Assembly (NCBI RefSeq): GCF_023078335.1
Contig: NZ_CP095550.1
Coordinates: 3,950,001-4,014,000, forward strand
From: Metabacillus endolithicus
Lineage (GTDB): Bacteria; Bacillota; Bacilli; Bacillales; Bacillaceae
Reading direction: 5' to 3'
Length of the DNA stretch: 64,000 bases
In this document: in pieces, positions 8,681-18,960 of the stretch
Position numbering within the stretch: the first letter of the stretch is position 1
Layout of the letters: each line of letters opens with the position of its first letter
Program-made: the position numbers and the translations under genes
Notes under the pieces: model-generated
Database searches by the model: none
Told to the model about the DNA's origin: nothing
Seen by the model: the letters and a program-made list of their open reading frames with translations, nothing else

Positions 8681-9728
8681 ATGGTTAAAAAGCTTTTTTC
8701 GTTTCAAGTTTTATTGTTGTTATTTGTAAGCGGTTGCAACGTAGGTGCGGTTAACAATAATGAATATAAGGTTTTATATACAAATGAACCATCACAACAG
8801 GACGATGAAAAGCAACAGCCTTCCAACTATACAGTTGCAATTATACCGAAAGTCATAAATATACCATATTTTAATGCAGTTGAAGAAGGAGCAATGGAGG
8901 CGGGAAAGGACTTAGGAGTAAAGGTCATTTATAAAGGTCCAACCATCGCAGACTCCGAGCATCAAATAAAAATTATTGATGAACTTATACAAAATGAGGA
9001 AGTAGATGTTATTGCTGTATCTGCTAATGATCCGGAAAAGCTTGTTCCTGTCTTAAAAAAAGCACAAAATCATCAAATTAAGGTCATTACATGGGATGCA
9101 GATACGTTGCCGGAAGCAAGAGATTTTTTCATCAATATGGTAAATCCAGAAACTTTAGGAAGACATCTAATGGATACACTGGCCTGGAATGTGGATGAAC
9201 AAGGTGAATTTGCAATAATGACAGGAGCTAATTCAGCCGCAAATCTTAATGAATGGTTGAAGTGGATTAAGCAGCATCAAAAAGAATACTATCCTAATAT
9301 GAAATTAGTGGAAATCGCTGCTACAGATGATGACCCTAATAAGGCATACTTAATCGCTAAGCAGCTGTTAAATGATTATCCTAACTTAAAAGGAATTATT
9401 GGCAACTCATCGGTTGGACCGCCAGCTGCCGCACAAGCAGTAAAAGAGGCCGGAAAAGCGGGTTCAATAGCGGTAGTAGGTTTGTCGCCTCCAAACCCAA
9501 TGAATGAATATTTAAAAGACGGATCTGCTCAAATCATTACATTATGGAGCCCCCAAAAAACTAGGTTATTTAACTGTTGCACTTAGTAAGAATATTGTAA
9601 CGAGTTCTTATCCTTATGATAATCAAGAGATTCCTGGTGTTGGAAAAATTAGAAGAATTGACGATATTGTCATAATGGGAGAACCAATTGATTTTACAAA
9701 GGAAAATGTTGATCAATATGATTTTTAA
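8681..9728 (+). pseudogene. ribose/rhamnose-type sugar-binding lipoprotein (frameshifted), probable sensor partner
   Basis: Periplasmic-binding-protein-1 family (RbsB/LacI-like fold) with a lipoprotein signal: LLLLFVSGCNVGA puts the acylated Cys near residue 18. The body carries YFNAVEEGAMEAGKDLG, DVIAVSANDPEKL and IIGNSSVGPPAAAQAV, typical of the family. One extra C in the run 9550-9554 shifts the frame after ITLWSP; removing it restores KKLGYLTVALSKN and a natural end at 9728. The gene overlaps the kinase start (ATGATTTTTAA). No permease gene is adjacent, so with the kinase and response regulator it looks like a ligand-sensing subunit, as XylFII is for LytS in clostridia; this role is inferred. 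Start 8681 has better spacing to AAGGGGG than 8678. Confidence 0.8.
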
Positions 9729-11532
9729 ACATCTTAGATTAAGAAACTATAAATTAATGACGAAGCTGATGATTACGTATATGCTTCTGACTGTTATTCC
9801 AATCTCGATAATAGGTTATATCGCTTACAGCCAGTATACAAAGTCAATTGAGAAGCAAGTTGGAGAATATATTCCTAAGCTATTGGAACAAGCAAATGAA
9901 AATGTGGAAAATCAATTAAATGAAATAAGACAGCTTCCTGATGCATTATACAATTCCTCACAGGTTATAGAGGTTCTTCGTAAGGATTCGTTTCAAAATA
10001 AGTCTACTATTTTAAAAGATGAATTCTTAGTAAATAGTTATCTTTCAAGAACATATATTAATGGTGGAAACACTGATATACTTGGTGTCTTTCTTTTATC
10101 AAAGAACAGATTATTTACAAGTACAAAAACATCATTTAGTGGATTAGGATTAGAATCTTCATCTTTACCTTACGGACAGGATATTGAACTTAATGGGAGG
10201 GAAGAAATTATTCTTCCTTATCAAACTAACTTAGAATTTAAAGGAAATCCTCCATTTATTATGCTAATGAGACAATTAAGAGATTATGAGAATCAAGAGA
10301 ACCTAGGAACGATTCTTATTGCAATAGATTTGTCTTTTTTCGAAAAAGCTCTTAACAATTTAAAGGAAGAGAAGAACTCAAACGTTTGGATAACAGATCC
10401 TGATGGAAGAATTATTTATCATACAAATCCTACATTAATTGGAGAATTTGATCAAAAATATGAAAGCTATCCGAACATTAATGGAAGTTTCAAAACGACG
10501 TTATTAGATGAAAATCATTTAATAAGCACGGAAGATTTTCAACAGTATGATTGGAGAGTATTCCATAGTATTGCGTTAAAGGATTTAACTAAGGAAACAG
10601 ACGCTGTTCGCTATGGAACAATTATTGCGTTTATAATTGTGGTTTTCTTGAGCATTGTTATTTCAATTATTCTCGCTTGGAATGTTTCAAATCCTTTGAA
10701 AAAGCTAACAAAATTAATGAAACAGGTTGAAAAAGGTAATTTTAATGTGGACCTTTCAATTCATTCAAAAGATGAGATTGGAACCCTAGCAAAAAGCTTT
10801 AATTCTATGATTACAGAAATCAACACATTGATTAAAAAGAATTATAAAATTGAAATACGGCAGAAGAATGCAGAGTTATATGCCTTACAATCACAAATTA
10901 ATCCACATTTTATGTACAATACGCTTGAAACAATTGGATATGCAGTTGAGGAAGAAGAAACAGAGTCTGTTGTCAAAATGGTGACGTTATTAGGGAAAAT
11001 GTTACGATATTCCCTAAACAACAAGGACAAAGTTGTTCCGATTTCATTTGAATTAACTCATACAACTAATTACTTAACGATCCAAAAATTTAGATTTGAA
11101 GATCGAATTTCGTTTAAAATTTATGAAAACGTTAATACAAATCAATACTATATTCCCAAGTTTATTTTGCAACCGATCATAGAAAATTCAATTAAATATG
11201 GTCTTGATCAACATGAGGAATGTATCATTATTATCACGATTGATAAAACCGGGGATGACGAAATCCTAATTAAAATTAAGGATAATGGACCTGGAATTGA
11301 AGAAAAAGTGCTAGAAAAATTAATTACTTCTTTACGAAAAGACCCAATGGCAGGACGAGACTCTAGCTTTGGATTAATTAATGTTCATGCAAGAATATCA
11401 ATGATTTTCGGTGAACAATACGGGTTGGAAGTGAATAGTAGATCACATGAAGGAACAGAGGTTGTTCTAAAATTGCCAATGGTAACAGAAGGAGAAGTAC
11501 TAAACATGACAGGAGGTGAGGAAATTGCCTAA
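9718..11532 (+). CDS. LytS/YesM-type sensor histidine kinase
   Basis: About 604 residues. Membrane segments near 17-37 (MITYMLLTVIPISIIGY) and 300-320 (IIVVFLSIVISIILAW) enclose a ~260-residue extracellular sensor domain of the Cache type. A HAMP linker (NPLKKLTKLMKQVEKGNF) leads to the His_kinase domain with QSQINPHFMYNTLETI near 392-407, whose His is the phosphorylation site, and a HATPase with ENSIKYGL and DNGPGIEEK. ATG 9718 overlaps the end of the lipoprotein gene; earlier starts at 9706 (ATG) and 9688 (TTG) are possible. The end overlaps the response regulator, so all three genes are translationally coupled. The signal is probably rhamnose or a rhamnose-containing sugar, from context. 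Confidence 0.88.
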   Translation: MIFKHLRLRNYKLMTKLMITYMLLTVIPISIIGYIAYSQYTKSIEKQVGEYIPKLLEQANENVENQLNEIRQLPDALYNSSQVIEVLRKDSFQNKSTILKDEFLVNSYLSRTYINGGNTDILGVFLLSKNRLFTSTKTSFSGLGLESSSLPYGQDIELNGREEIILPYQTNLEFKGNPPFIMLMRQLRDYENQENLGTILIAIDLSFFEKALNNLKEEKNSNVWITDPDGRIIYHTNPTLIGEFDQKYESYPNINGSFKTTLLDENHLISTEDFQQYDWRVFHSIALKDLTKETDAVRYGTIIAFIIVVFLSIVISIILAWNVSNPLKKLTKLMKQVEKGNFNVDLSIHSKDEIGTLAKSFNSMITEINTLIKKNYKIEIRQKNAELYALQSQINPHFMYNTLETIGYAVEEEETESVVKMVTLLGKMLRYSLNNKDKVVPISFELTHTTNYLTIQKFRFEDRISFKIYENVNTNQYYIPKFILQPIIENSIKYGLDQHEECIIIITIDKTGDDEILIKIKDNGPGIEEKVLEKLITSLRKDPMAGRDSSFGLINVHARISMIFGEQYGLEVNSRSHEGTEVVLKLPMVTEGEVLNMTGGEEIA

Positions 11533-13166
11533 ACGTATTAAAACGATACTTGTTGATGATGAAGCCTCGACTTAGACGTGGTGTTGAAAGATTGGTTAAA
11601 GCTCAAGGTGAAGATTGGGAAATAGTTGGAAGCTTTAGCAGTGGTGACGAGTGTTTGAAGCTTGTTCAAGAGCAAAACCTTCACTTTGATTTGTTAATAA
11701 CTGATGTCAAGATGCCTGGGATGGATGGGTTAACTCTTATCAAACAGTTAAAGCAATTAGCCTCCTTCCATGCTATGGTCATTAGCGGTTTCGATGATTT
11801 TCAGTTTCTTCAAACAGCCATACGTGAAGGAGCAAGTGATTATTTAATTAAACCAATTGATCGCGATGATTTCAGAATTCAATTAGAAAAGATACAAAAC
11901 AAAATCGTTTCCCATTGGAATGATTCACAGTATTTCGAGGAAGTACAACATAAAGCATCTCAATTAACACATGTAAAGCAATTGCAGTTATTAAGTGAAA
12001 TGACTAAGAAGCAGGACTTGTCGCAACTTGAATGGACAAAGGATTTTCCGAATGGTCAATACCTGCTAACTTATATAAGTATGGATAATCTATCTAGTAA
12101 GTCAAAGTCTTTTCAAAAGGAAGATTGGAAAGCTTGGAGTTTTGCCTTAGACAATATATGTGAAGAGACGACAGAGGAATTAAGTTCTTCATTTATCTCT
12201 ACATGGAGATGGAAGGGAGAAGATTTATCCTATTGGTTGCTCATACATGTTCAAGATGCTACAAAAGAAGAATCCTTTGCACGTGAGACAATTATATTTG
12301 TGGATAAGGTAAAACAAAATATTAAGAAGTTCACACCCTTTACATGTTCGATAGCAGTGAGTAGAAAAATAAATGATCTCACATTACTGGCGAGTATAAA
12401 GGAAGAATTGCTCACTTATATACAATTTCGTTTGTTTCTTGGTAATAATCAGGTCATTACAAGTGAAACAATTGAAGAGTGTAAAAATAGTAAAAAGGGA
12501 TCTAATAGTAAAGAAATTGAAAATAGGATAAATAAAATTCTTTTATCGTTGGATAGTAAGGACCAAAGCAAAATAAACCATGAAATATCCAATTTTTTAA
12601 ATATGTTTCAAGCATTAATCTCTCCTGAAGAAATTGAGCAATCTTTACAAGTGTTTGGAATACGAATGATCAATTATATTATGAAGCATTCTCAAGAAAA
12701 CGATGAAATTCCTTTATTAAATGAATTGTTCGGGTTAACGAAGAAAACAGGAAATCTTCTGGAATTAAGAAATGAAGTGTACCATTGGATAAAAAAGATT
12801 CTTCGTATCATTCTACGGAAAAACGAAGAACTACACGTTGATCCCATTGATGTAGCAAAAAAATGGATTATTGGACACCTAGAACAGAACATCACGATCC
12901 AAAAAATTGCAACTCAAGTATATATGAATCCCACTTATTTTTGTGAATACTTTAAAAATCAAACCGGAGAAACAGTATTAGATTTTGTAACAAGAGCTCG
13001 AATCGAAAAAGCACGAGATCTTCTAGTAAACACAAATCTTAAAATCTATGACATTTCACAGAAAGTGGGATATTCAGACACGAAATATTTTAGTAAACTG
13101 TTTAAAAAGCAGTACGGTGAAACACCATCAAAATATAAAGAGAAGGTCATTTTGGACCAAAGTTGA
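11525..13166 (+). pseudogene. YesN-type response regulator with AraC output domain (frameshifted near its start)
   Basis: The receiver begins at a TTG (11525) with GGAGGTGAGG just upstream: PKRIKTILVDDEA. A single-base indel at 11564-11570 (GAAGCCTCGACTTAG) breaks the frame, after which RLRRGVERLVKAQGEDWE continues the receiver. The phospho-acceptor Asp is in LLITDVKMPGMDGL and the switch Lys in SDYLIKPIDRDDF. The C-terminal ~100 residues are two AraC helix-turn-helices (IQKIATQVYMNPTYFCEYFK, YDISQKVGYSDTKYFSKLFK). Without the indel the protein is about 546 residues, normal for YesN relatives. It probably activates the ABC importer operon that follows 200 bases downstream. Confidence 0.85.
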
Positions 13167-13190
13167 CTCCCTATGAAAAGGGAGTTTTTT
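13166..13190 (+). terminator. terminator after the first two-component system
   Basis: Stem ACTCCCT / AGGGAGT with a 6-base loop and a following T-run, overlapping the stop region of the response regulator. Confidence 0.8.
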
Positions 13191-13258
13191 ATTGTTTTCA
13201 AAAAACATCAGAAAGTTAACCCCCTAAACCGAAAATCGTCTCCTACTACAACATTTCA

Positions 13259-13323
13259 ATGTTTATTAAGATATATGTAAGCGATAACAAACGAAAAGGA
13301 TTGCAAGTTAAAGTGTTTATTAA
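13259..13323 (+). promoter_or_regulatory. control region of the rhamnose-type ABC operon: cre and paired GTTTATTAA boxes
   Basis: A consensus cre, TGTAAGCGATAACA, lies at 13276-13289. Two copies of GTTTATTAA (13261-13269 and 13315-13323) are 54 bases apart and share the GTTTATT core with the 22-bp palindrome before rhaB and, on the other strand, with the boxes before rhaEW. CcpA control is well supported by the cre; a common rhamnose regulator acting on GTTTATT is inferred. Confidence 0.6.
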
Positions 13324-13367
13324 ATCAACTATATTGTAAGCAATATCATAAGGCTAGGAGTGAAACT

Positions 13368-14879
13368 ATGTCTGACTATGTTCTTGAGCTAAAAGGAATT
13401 ACAAAGGAGTTTCCCGGTGTAAAGGCACTTGATAATGTCCATTTTAAGCTCAAAGCAGGAGAAATACATGCCCTAATGGGGGAAAATGGTGCCGGTAAAT
13501 CAACATTTATTAAAGTCATCACTGGTGTTCACGCACCTAACGAGGGCGACATGTTCTTAAATGGTGAAAAGGTGCAATTTACAAATCCAAAGGATGCACA
13601 GAAAAAGGGAATTGCCGCCATTTATCAACATGTAACTAATTATCCGGACTTGAGTGTAACAGAAAATATTTTTATGGGACACGAAAAAATTCAAAAAGGA
13701 ACGAAGCGTCTGCTATGGAAAGAAATGCATAAAGAAGCTCGAGCATTTTTACAAGATTTAGGTTCTTCAATTGATCCAAAATCTGAAATGGGTTCACTCA
13801 GTGTGGCGCAGCAGCAAATTGTAGAGATTGCAAAAGCGATCTCTACAAATGCAAAAATTATCATTATGGATGAACCAACAGCTGCTTTAACAGCAAGGGA
13901 AAGTGAAGAGTTATATAAAATTACGGAGCGGTTAAGAGATCAAGGAGCATCGATCATCTTTATCTCACATCGTTTTGAAGATATGTATCGTCTGGCAAGT
14001 AGAGTGACTGTGTTTCGAGATTCTAAATATATCGGTTCTTGGGGAGTTAACGAAATCACCAATGATCAACTCATTGTAGCTATGGTTGGACGTGAAATTA
14101 CTCAAGTTTATCCAACAAAGAAAAACAAAATCAGTGAAAAATTACTTGAAGTAAGAAACTTAGGGAAAATGGCCTATTATGCAGATATTTCCTTTACCCT
14201 TCACAAAGGTGAAATTCTTGGCTTAACAGGCTTAGTTGGAGCTGGGCGTACTGAGGTTTGTCAATCATTGTTTGGCATCACAAGCTATGACAGAGGAGAA
14301 GTCTATTTAAAGGGGCAACAGATTTCAGTCAAAAACCCTAAGAGTGCAATGAATTTAGGTATAGGTTATTTACCAGAAGATCGTCAGTTACAGGGCCTTG
14401 TTTTGGATTGGGGAATAGGAAGAAACATTACTTTACCAGCCTTGAAGGATTTATCTAGTAAAGGTTGGCTGAATGAAAAGAAAGAATCAACACTTGCAAA
14501 AAAATTGGCTGAAAAAGTACATGTAAAAGCAACAAGTATTTTTGACTTAGTAAGCTCTTTATCAGGAGGAAATCAACAAAAGGTAGCCGTAGCAAAACTA
14601 CTTACAGCTGACTTAGACATTATTATTCTCGATGAACCAACAAAAGGTGTTGATGTTGGTGCAAAATCAGCTATCTATGAAATTATTAATGATTTAGCAG
14701 CTCAAGGCTACGGTATTATTATGATTTCATCTGAGATGCCTGAAATATTAGGGATGAGTGACAGAATTGTTGTTATGAGAGAAGGAAGAATTACGAAAGT
14801 ATTAGACAAAAAGGATGCCACACAAGAAGTCATCTTAGAAGCGGCCATGAGCGAAGGGAAAGAAAAAGAAGTAGGTTAA
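13368..14879 (+). CDS. rhaT: sugar ABC transporter ATP-binding protein, ribose/rhamnose type
   Basis: 503 residues with two fused ATPase domains, as in RbsA/MglA/RhaT. The first domain has Walker A GENGAGKST (near 39-47), linker SVAQQQIVEIAKA and Walker B IIIMDEPTAAL. The second has a degenerate P-loop (LTGLVGAGRTEVCQSL), the ABC signature SLSGGNQQKVAVAKLL and DIIILDEPTKGVDVGAK. It energises the importer formed with the two permeases and binding protein that follow. Position between a sugar-sensing kinase system and L-rhamnose mutarotase makes L-rhamnose the best substrate guess. Cytoplasmic face of the membrane. Confidence 0.9.
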   Translation: MSDYVLELKGITKEFPGVKALDNVHFKLKAGEIHALMGENGAGKSTFIKVITGVHAPNEGDMFLNGEKVQFTNPKDAQKKGIAAIYQHVTNYPDLSVTENIFMGHEKIQKGTKRLLWKEMHKEARAFLQDLGSSIDPKSEMGSLSVAQQQIVEIAKAISTNAKIIIMDEPTAALTARESEELYKITERLRDQGASIIFISHRFEDMYRLASRVTVFRDSKYIGSWGVNEITNDQLIVAMVGREITQVYPTKKNKISEKLLEVRNLGKMAYYADISFTLHKGEILGLTGLVGAGRTEVCQSLFGITSYDRGEVYLKGQQISVKNPKSAMNLGIGYLPEDRQLQGLVLDWGIGRNITLPALKDLSSKGWLNEKKESTLAKKLAEKVHVKATSIFDLVSSLSGGNQQKVAVAKLLTADLDIIILDEPTKGVDVGAKSAIYEIINDLAAQGYGIIMISSEMPEILGMSDRIVVMREGRITKVLDKKDATQEVILEAAMSEGKEKEVG

Positions 14880-14909
14880 TAGATTGATTTAGAAAAAGAG
14901 GTGAAGAGT

Positions 14910-15947
14910 ATGCCTGAAAATGTCATACAAGACTCAACAAGTATACAGCCGCATGCAGAAAAGACGTCAAAGCTAGCAAACATATATAAATTCAGGGAAC
15001 TTGGTTTACTTGCTTTTATTATTATCTTATCAATAGCTGTTCAGTTACGAAACTCCAGCTTTTTAAGTGGAGAGAATATTAATGACATGATCACAAATAC
15101 AGCGATTCTTAGTATTTTAGCTCTTGGAATGATGCTTGTACTTGTAACGAGAGGTATTGATTTATCAATTGGATCAACGATAGCACTTTCCGGAATGGTA
15201 GCTGCTCAGACAGTTAGTACGTATCAAAGTTTACATCCTATCCTTGTTATTTTGTTAGGAATTGTTATTGGGATGGTTTGTGGAGCGATCAATGGAGTGT
15301 TAATTGCGAAAATCGGATTACTCCCTATCATTGCTACACTGGCGATGATGAATATTTTCAGAGGAATCACATTTAAAATTAGTGGCGGAGAATGGATTAG
15401 TTCTTATCAAATGCCGGAAAGCTTTGTGTCTATTGCAACAGGTACAACATTTGGTATAAATAATTTGATTGTTATAGCTATCGTTATTTACCTTTTATTC
15501 TTTTATATCATTAACCACACAAGAACAGGACGACAAATTTATGCAGTTGGTAGTAATCCTGATTCAGCAAAGGTAAGCGGTATAAAGGAAGGTCGCATTC
15601 TATTACTTGTTTATGCCATTATGGGCGGTTTTGCAGGACTGTCAGGTGTGCTTTGGGTGTCTAAATTTGCATCTGCACAAGGTGATACAGCATCCGGTTA
15701 CGAGCTAACGGTTATCGCAGCTTGTATCCTTGGCGGAGTTAGTATTGCTGGGGGATCAGGAAAGATTTCTGGGATCATTCTAGGGTCTATTCTTTTAGGA
15801 ATCTTAAATAATGCATTGCCATTATTAAATGTATCTCCATTTTGGCAAACAGGTATTCAAGGTCTCATCATCCTCGTTGCTGTTATCATAAACACCCTTG
15901 TTAAAAGAGGTGTTGATCGAAATAATCTGATGAGGAGGAAAATATAA
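14910..15947 (+). CDS. rhaP: sugar ABC transporter permease, RbsC family
   Basis: 345 residues, highly hydrophobic with about eight to ten membrane segments and a short cytoplasmic N-terminus. Family motifs are GIDLSIGSTIALSGMV and GVSIAGGSGKISG in the loop that contacts the ATPase. ATG 14910 is chosen over GTG 14901 because AGAGGTG is then the ribosome site. It starts 30 bases after the ATPase gene and ends 3 bases before the second permease. Two different permease subunits, as here, are typical of the RhaTPQ arrangement. Confidence 0.88.
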   Translation: MPENVIQDSTSIQPHAEKTSKLANIYKFRELGLLAFIIILSIAVQLRNSSFLSGENINDMITNTAILSILALGMMLVLVTRGIDLSIGSTIALSGMVAAQTVSTYQSLHPILVILLGIVIGMVCGAINGVLIAKIGLLPIIATLAMMNIFRGITFKISGGEWISSYQMPESFVSIATGTTFGINNLIVIAIVIYLLFFYIINHTRTGRQIYAVGSNPDSAKVSGIKEGRILLLVYAIMGGFAGLSGVLWVSKFASAQGDTASGYELTVIAACILGGVSIAGGSGKISGIILGSILLGILNNALPLLNVSPFWQTGIQGLIILVAVIINTLVKRGVDRNNLMRRKI

Positions 15948-15950
15948 GCC

Positions 15951-16973
15951 ATGGAACAAAGAACATCACTTGATCAGCAAGGATATATACATCGAGATCT
16001 CCTTGATAAAAAAGACTTTAGCCTAAAGAGATTTTTCTTACAATGGGAATGGATGTTAGTCATCATTTTATTCGCAGTCATGATTATCAACTCAAATCTA
16101 TCACCCTATTTTCTGAATTATGCAAGTTTACGAGATGGAACAATGATTTTTCTAGATAAAGCATTTATTGTTTTCCCGATGGCGATGATTATGATTTTGC
16201 GTGATATTGACATCTCTGTTGGTTCAACGGTTGCCTTATCATCAGTTGTGATGGCAACAATGTACAACAGCCTCGGAGTACCAATGGAACTTGCTGTAGT
16301 CATTTGTTTAGCAGTGGGTGCTCTATGTGGATTTATAAACGGTCTATTAATTGTTAAATTCAAAGAATTATCAGCTGTAATTGTTACATTAGGCACAATG
16401 ATCCTCTATCGTGGAATCGCTTACGTGATTTTGGAAGATCAATCATCAGGTACTTTTCCAGAATGGTTTGGATTTTTTGGTTGGGGGTATGTATTCGGAA
16501 TTCCATTTATTCTAATTTTGTTTATCATTATGGCAATATTGTTTGGAATTCTTCTTCATAAAACAACGTTTGGTCGTCAAATCTTTGCAATGGGTAAAAA
16601 CCCTACGGCAAGTAGATTTTCAGGAGTTAAGGTTGATCGAATGAAAATGATTGTATTTACTCTTGCAGGTCTCATGGCTGGATTAACAGCATTATTTTTA
16701 GCTTCAAGAATGGGAAGTACCAGACCTAATGTTGCAAACATGTATGAACTAGATGTTATTGCCATGGCTGCATTAGGTGGAATTAGTACAGCAGGAGGTA
16801 AGGGGAAAATAATTGGAACTGTTATTGCTGTATTTATTATTGGTTACCTTCAATACGGACTAGGGCTTATTAATATCCCTGCTCAAACATTATTAATTGT
16901 TGTTGGTGCGTTGCTTATTTTAGCTGTAGCCGTTCCAAAAATAAAGTTACCAAGCTTTATGAAAAGAAAATAA
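15951..16973 (+). CDS. rhaQ: sugar ABC transporter permease, RbsC family (second subunit)
   Basis: 340 residues, polytopic, related to the preceding permease. It keeps RDIDISVGSTVALSSVV and GGISTAGGKGKIIG. The ribosome site AGGAGG lies within the last codons of the upstream permease, indicating coupled translation. The two permeases probably pair as a heterodimer. Substrate assignment to rhamnose is contextual. Confidence 0.88.
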   Translation: MEQRTSLDQQGYIHRDLLDKKDFSLKRFFLQWEWMLVIILFAVMIINSNLSPYFLNYASLRDGTMIFLDKAFIVFPMAMIMILRDIDISVGSTVALSSVVMATMYNSLGVPMELAVVICLAVGALCGFINGLLIVKFKELSAVIVTLGTMILYRGIAYVILEDQSSGTFPEWFGFFGWGYVFGIPFILILFIIMAILFGILLHKTTFGRQIFAMGKNPTASRFSGVKVDRMKMIVFTLAGLMAGLTALFLASRMGSTRPNVANMYELDVIAMAALGGISTAGGKGKIIGTVIAVFIIGYLQYGLGLINIPAQTLLIVVGALLILAVAVPKIKLPSFMKRK

Positions 16974-17036
16974 CCACGTTATACGCAGTTTTAAACTGTT
17001 ATGTATAAATGAAAAGACAAAAAGGGGAGAGATAAA

Positions 17037-18092
17037 ATGAAAAAGTTTTTATCAATGATTTTATCAGTTGTATTACTTGCTTCTATACTTGTAGGTTGTA
17101 GTCAAGGAGCACCTTCAAGTGGTGGGTCTTCAAGTGAGGGTGGGGCAGAAGAAGGCAGTGCCTCAAACAAGTACGCATTTGTATTTAAAAACACAGGAAA
17201 TCCTTATGGGGAAAAAATGATGGATGGCTTTAAGTCTGCTGTAGAAGAGCTTGGTGGAGAAGTGATTCTACGTTCACCAGACCAACCAACAGCGGAAGGG
17301 CAAATCCAAATTATTGAACAATTAATTACGCAAAAAGTAGCTGCAATCGCAATTGCTGGTAATGACCAAGATGCATTAGAGCCAGTGTTGAAGAAAGCAA
17401 TGGACCAAGGAATTAAAGTTCTTTCAGTAGACTCAGCTGTTAATGCTAACAGCCGTCATATTCATGTGAATCAAGCAAACCCAGAGAGAATTGGGCGAAT
17501 TCAAATTGAAGCAGTAAGTGAAATGATTAGTGGAGAAGGACAAATCGCGATTTTAAGTGCAACATCACAAGCAACAAACCAAAACCTTTGGATTGAATGG
17601 ATGAAAAAAGAACTTGAAAAGCCTGAGTATAGCAAAATAGAGTTAGTAAAAGTAGCTTATGGTGATGATTTAAGAGATAAAAGTGTATCTGAAACAGAAG
17701 CTTTATTAAAATCTTATCCTGATTTAAAAGCGATTATTGCTCCAACAACCGTTGGAATTGCTGCTGCAGGAAAAGTATTAACAGATAAAGGATTACAAGG
17801 AAAAGTAAAATTAACAGGATTAGGACTTCCAAGTGAAATGGCTAGCTATATCGAAAGTGGTGTTTCACCATGGATGTACTTATGGAATCCAATTGATGTA
17901 GGAAAAGTAGCTGGTTATACTGCACATGCATTAGTTGAAGGGTCAATCAAAGGAGAAGTTGGTGACACATTCGAAGCAGGTGATCAAGGAAGTCAGGAAG
18001 TAGTTGAAGATGGAGAAGGAACACAAATTATGCTTGGCGACCCATTTAAATTTGATGCTGATAATATTGCTGAATGGAAAGATGTTTATTAA
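17037..18092 (+). CDS. rhaS: sugar ABC transporter substrate-binding lipoprotein (RhaS-like)
   Basis: 351 residues. Lipoprotein signal with LLASILVGCSQG, acylated Cys near 21, followed by a Ser/Gly-rich tether. The mature part is a periplasmic-binding-protein-1 fold: NPYGEKMMDGFKSAVEELG, EGQIQIIEQLITQKVAAIAI, VDSAVNANSRHIHVNQANPE. It resembles rhamnose-binding RhaS proteins in length and layout. It is the fourth gene of the importer operon, 63 bases after the second permease, and is followed by a hairpin terminator before the mutarotase. It is distantly related to the sensor lipoprotein at 8681. Confidence 0.88.
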   Translation: MKKFLSMILSVVLLASILVGCSQGAPSSGGSSSEGGAEEGSASNKYAFVFKNTGNPYGEKMMDGFKSAVEELGGEVILRSPDQPTAEGQIQIIEQLITQKVAAIAIAGNDQDALEPVLKKAMDQGIKVLSVDSAVNANSRHIHVNQANPERIGRIQIEAVSEMISGEGQIAILSATSQATNQNLWIEWMKKELEKPEYSKIELVKVAYGDDLRDKSVSETEALLKSYPDLKAIIAPTTVGIAAAGKVLTDKGLQGKVKLTGLGLPSEMASYIESGVSPWMYLWNPIDVGKVAGYTAHALVEGSIKGEVGDTFEAGDQGSQEVVEDGEGTQIMLGDPFKFDADNIAEWKDVY

Positions 18093-18110
18093 CTGATTCA
18101 TGATAATTTT

Positions 18111-18143
18111 AAACTAAGCCATTCAAGTTCTGGCTTAGTTTTT
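18111..18143 (+). terminator. hairpin terminator between binding protein and rhaM
   Basis: Stem AAACTAAGCCA (18111-18121) / TGGCTTAGTTT (18131-18141) followed by T residues. Leaky read-through into rhaM is plausible because no clear separate promoter is seen in the 24 bases that follow. Confidence 0.75.
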
Positions 18144-18167
18144 CAATTAAAAGATATAGGGGTAGAT

Positions 18168-18500
18168 ATGAGGATGAAGAACAGTAATAAGTTTGCGTGG
18201 ACTTGGAAAATCAAAGAAGAAGACCTGGAAGAGTATGTAGAACTACATCTTAATCCTTGGTCTGAAATGATGGAGGAGCATAGTAAGGCAGGAATTAAAA
18301 ATTATTCCATCTTTCAAAATGGTAATCAATTTTTCTACTGTTTTGAATGTGATGATGTAGAGGCTGCTTTTGAATATATTGCTCAAAGTGAAGAATGTAA
18401 CAATTGGAACGCCATTACATCACAAATGGTGGAAGGTTCGTTTGATTTTAATGAGGCAGAACCAATTAAACCGATGAGGGAAGTGTTTTATTTAAAGTAG
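18168..18500 (+). CDS. rhaM: L-rhamnose mutarotase
   Basis: 110 residues, the normal size for the YiiL/RhaM family, a small alpha/beta-barrel dimer that interconverts the alpha and beta anomers of L-rhamnose so that the isomerase receives the right form. Seen here: FAWTWKIKEEDLEEYVELHLNPWSEM at the N-terminus (the family usually has His and Trp in this helix), IKNYSIFQNGNQFFYCFECDD, and a C-terminal PIKPMREVFYLK that matches the family ending in M.EVFHL. ATG 18168 follows AGGGG at correct spacing. It supports rhamnose as the substrate of the upstream importer. Confidence 0.85.
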   Translation: MRMKNSNKFAWTWKIKEEDLEEYVELHLNPWSEMMEEHSKAGIKNYSIFQNGNQFFYCFECDDVEAAFEYIAQSEECNNWNAITSQMVEGSFDFNEAEPIKPMREVFYLK

Positions 18501-18520
18501 TGTTGTTGAAATAGAAATCG

Positions 18521-18553
18521 TAGCTCTCTCTAAAATGGTGAGAGCTTATTTTT
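18521..18553 (+). terminator. terminator after rhaM
   Basis: Stem AGCTCTC (18522-18528) / GAGAGCT (18540-18546), then TATTTTT. Confidence 0.75.
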
Positions 18554-18960
18554 AATTTCTTGTCATTATTTCCCGAAAAATAATCTTAGGTGATCACTAA
18601 AACAATTATCTTCCTTCTAAATGACAATATCTATGATTTTTTCGAGTGTTTTTACTTCATTTCTTTACATGAAAATGCAACAAATTGAAAATAAACCTAT
18701 TGAATGATAGATCTAATCAAAAAATTTATAAAAATTGTAGTTAGTGTTTATATTTCGACAACGTTTTTATTTTTAACCCCTTATACTTATATCTACATCA
18801 CATTTGTCTGTGAAAAATAATAAAGAAATTATTTAGGGTAGTAGCGTGGTATTTAGTATAGATATATTTCTTTTTAAACTAGTAAACTAGTGAAAATTTA
18901 AAATAAGTATAAGCTCGAAATGGGCTTAATTTAAGAAGAGTATGGAGGGAAATCAAATCA
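18554..18960. other. 407-base gap before the sigma factor gene, no gene seen
   Basis: Very AT-rich, no convincing reading frame. It contains the repeat ACTAGTAAACTAGT at about 18879-18892 and ends in the ribosome site GGAGGG for the sigma gene. I cannot assign a specific promoter with confidence. Confidence 0.5.
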
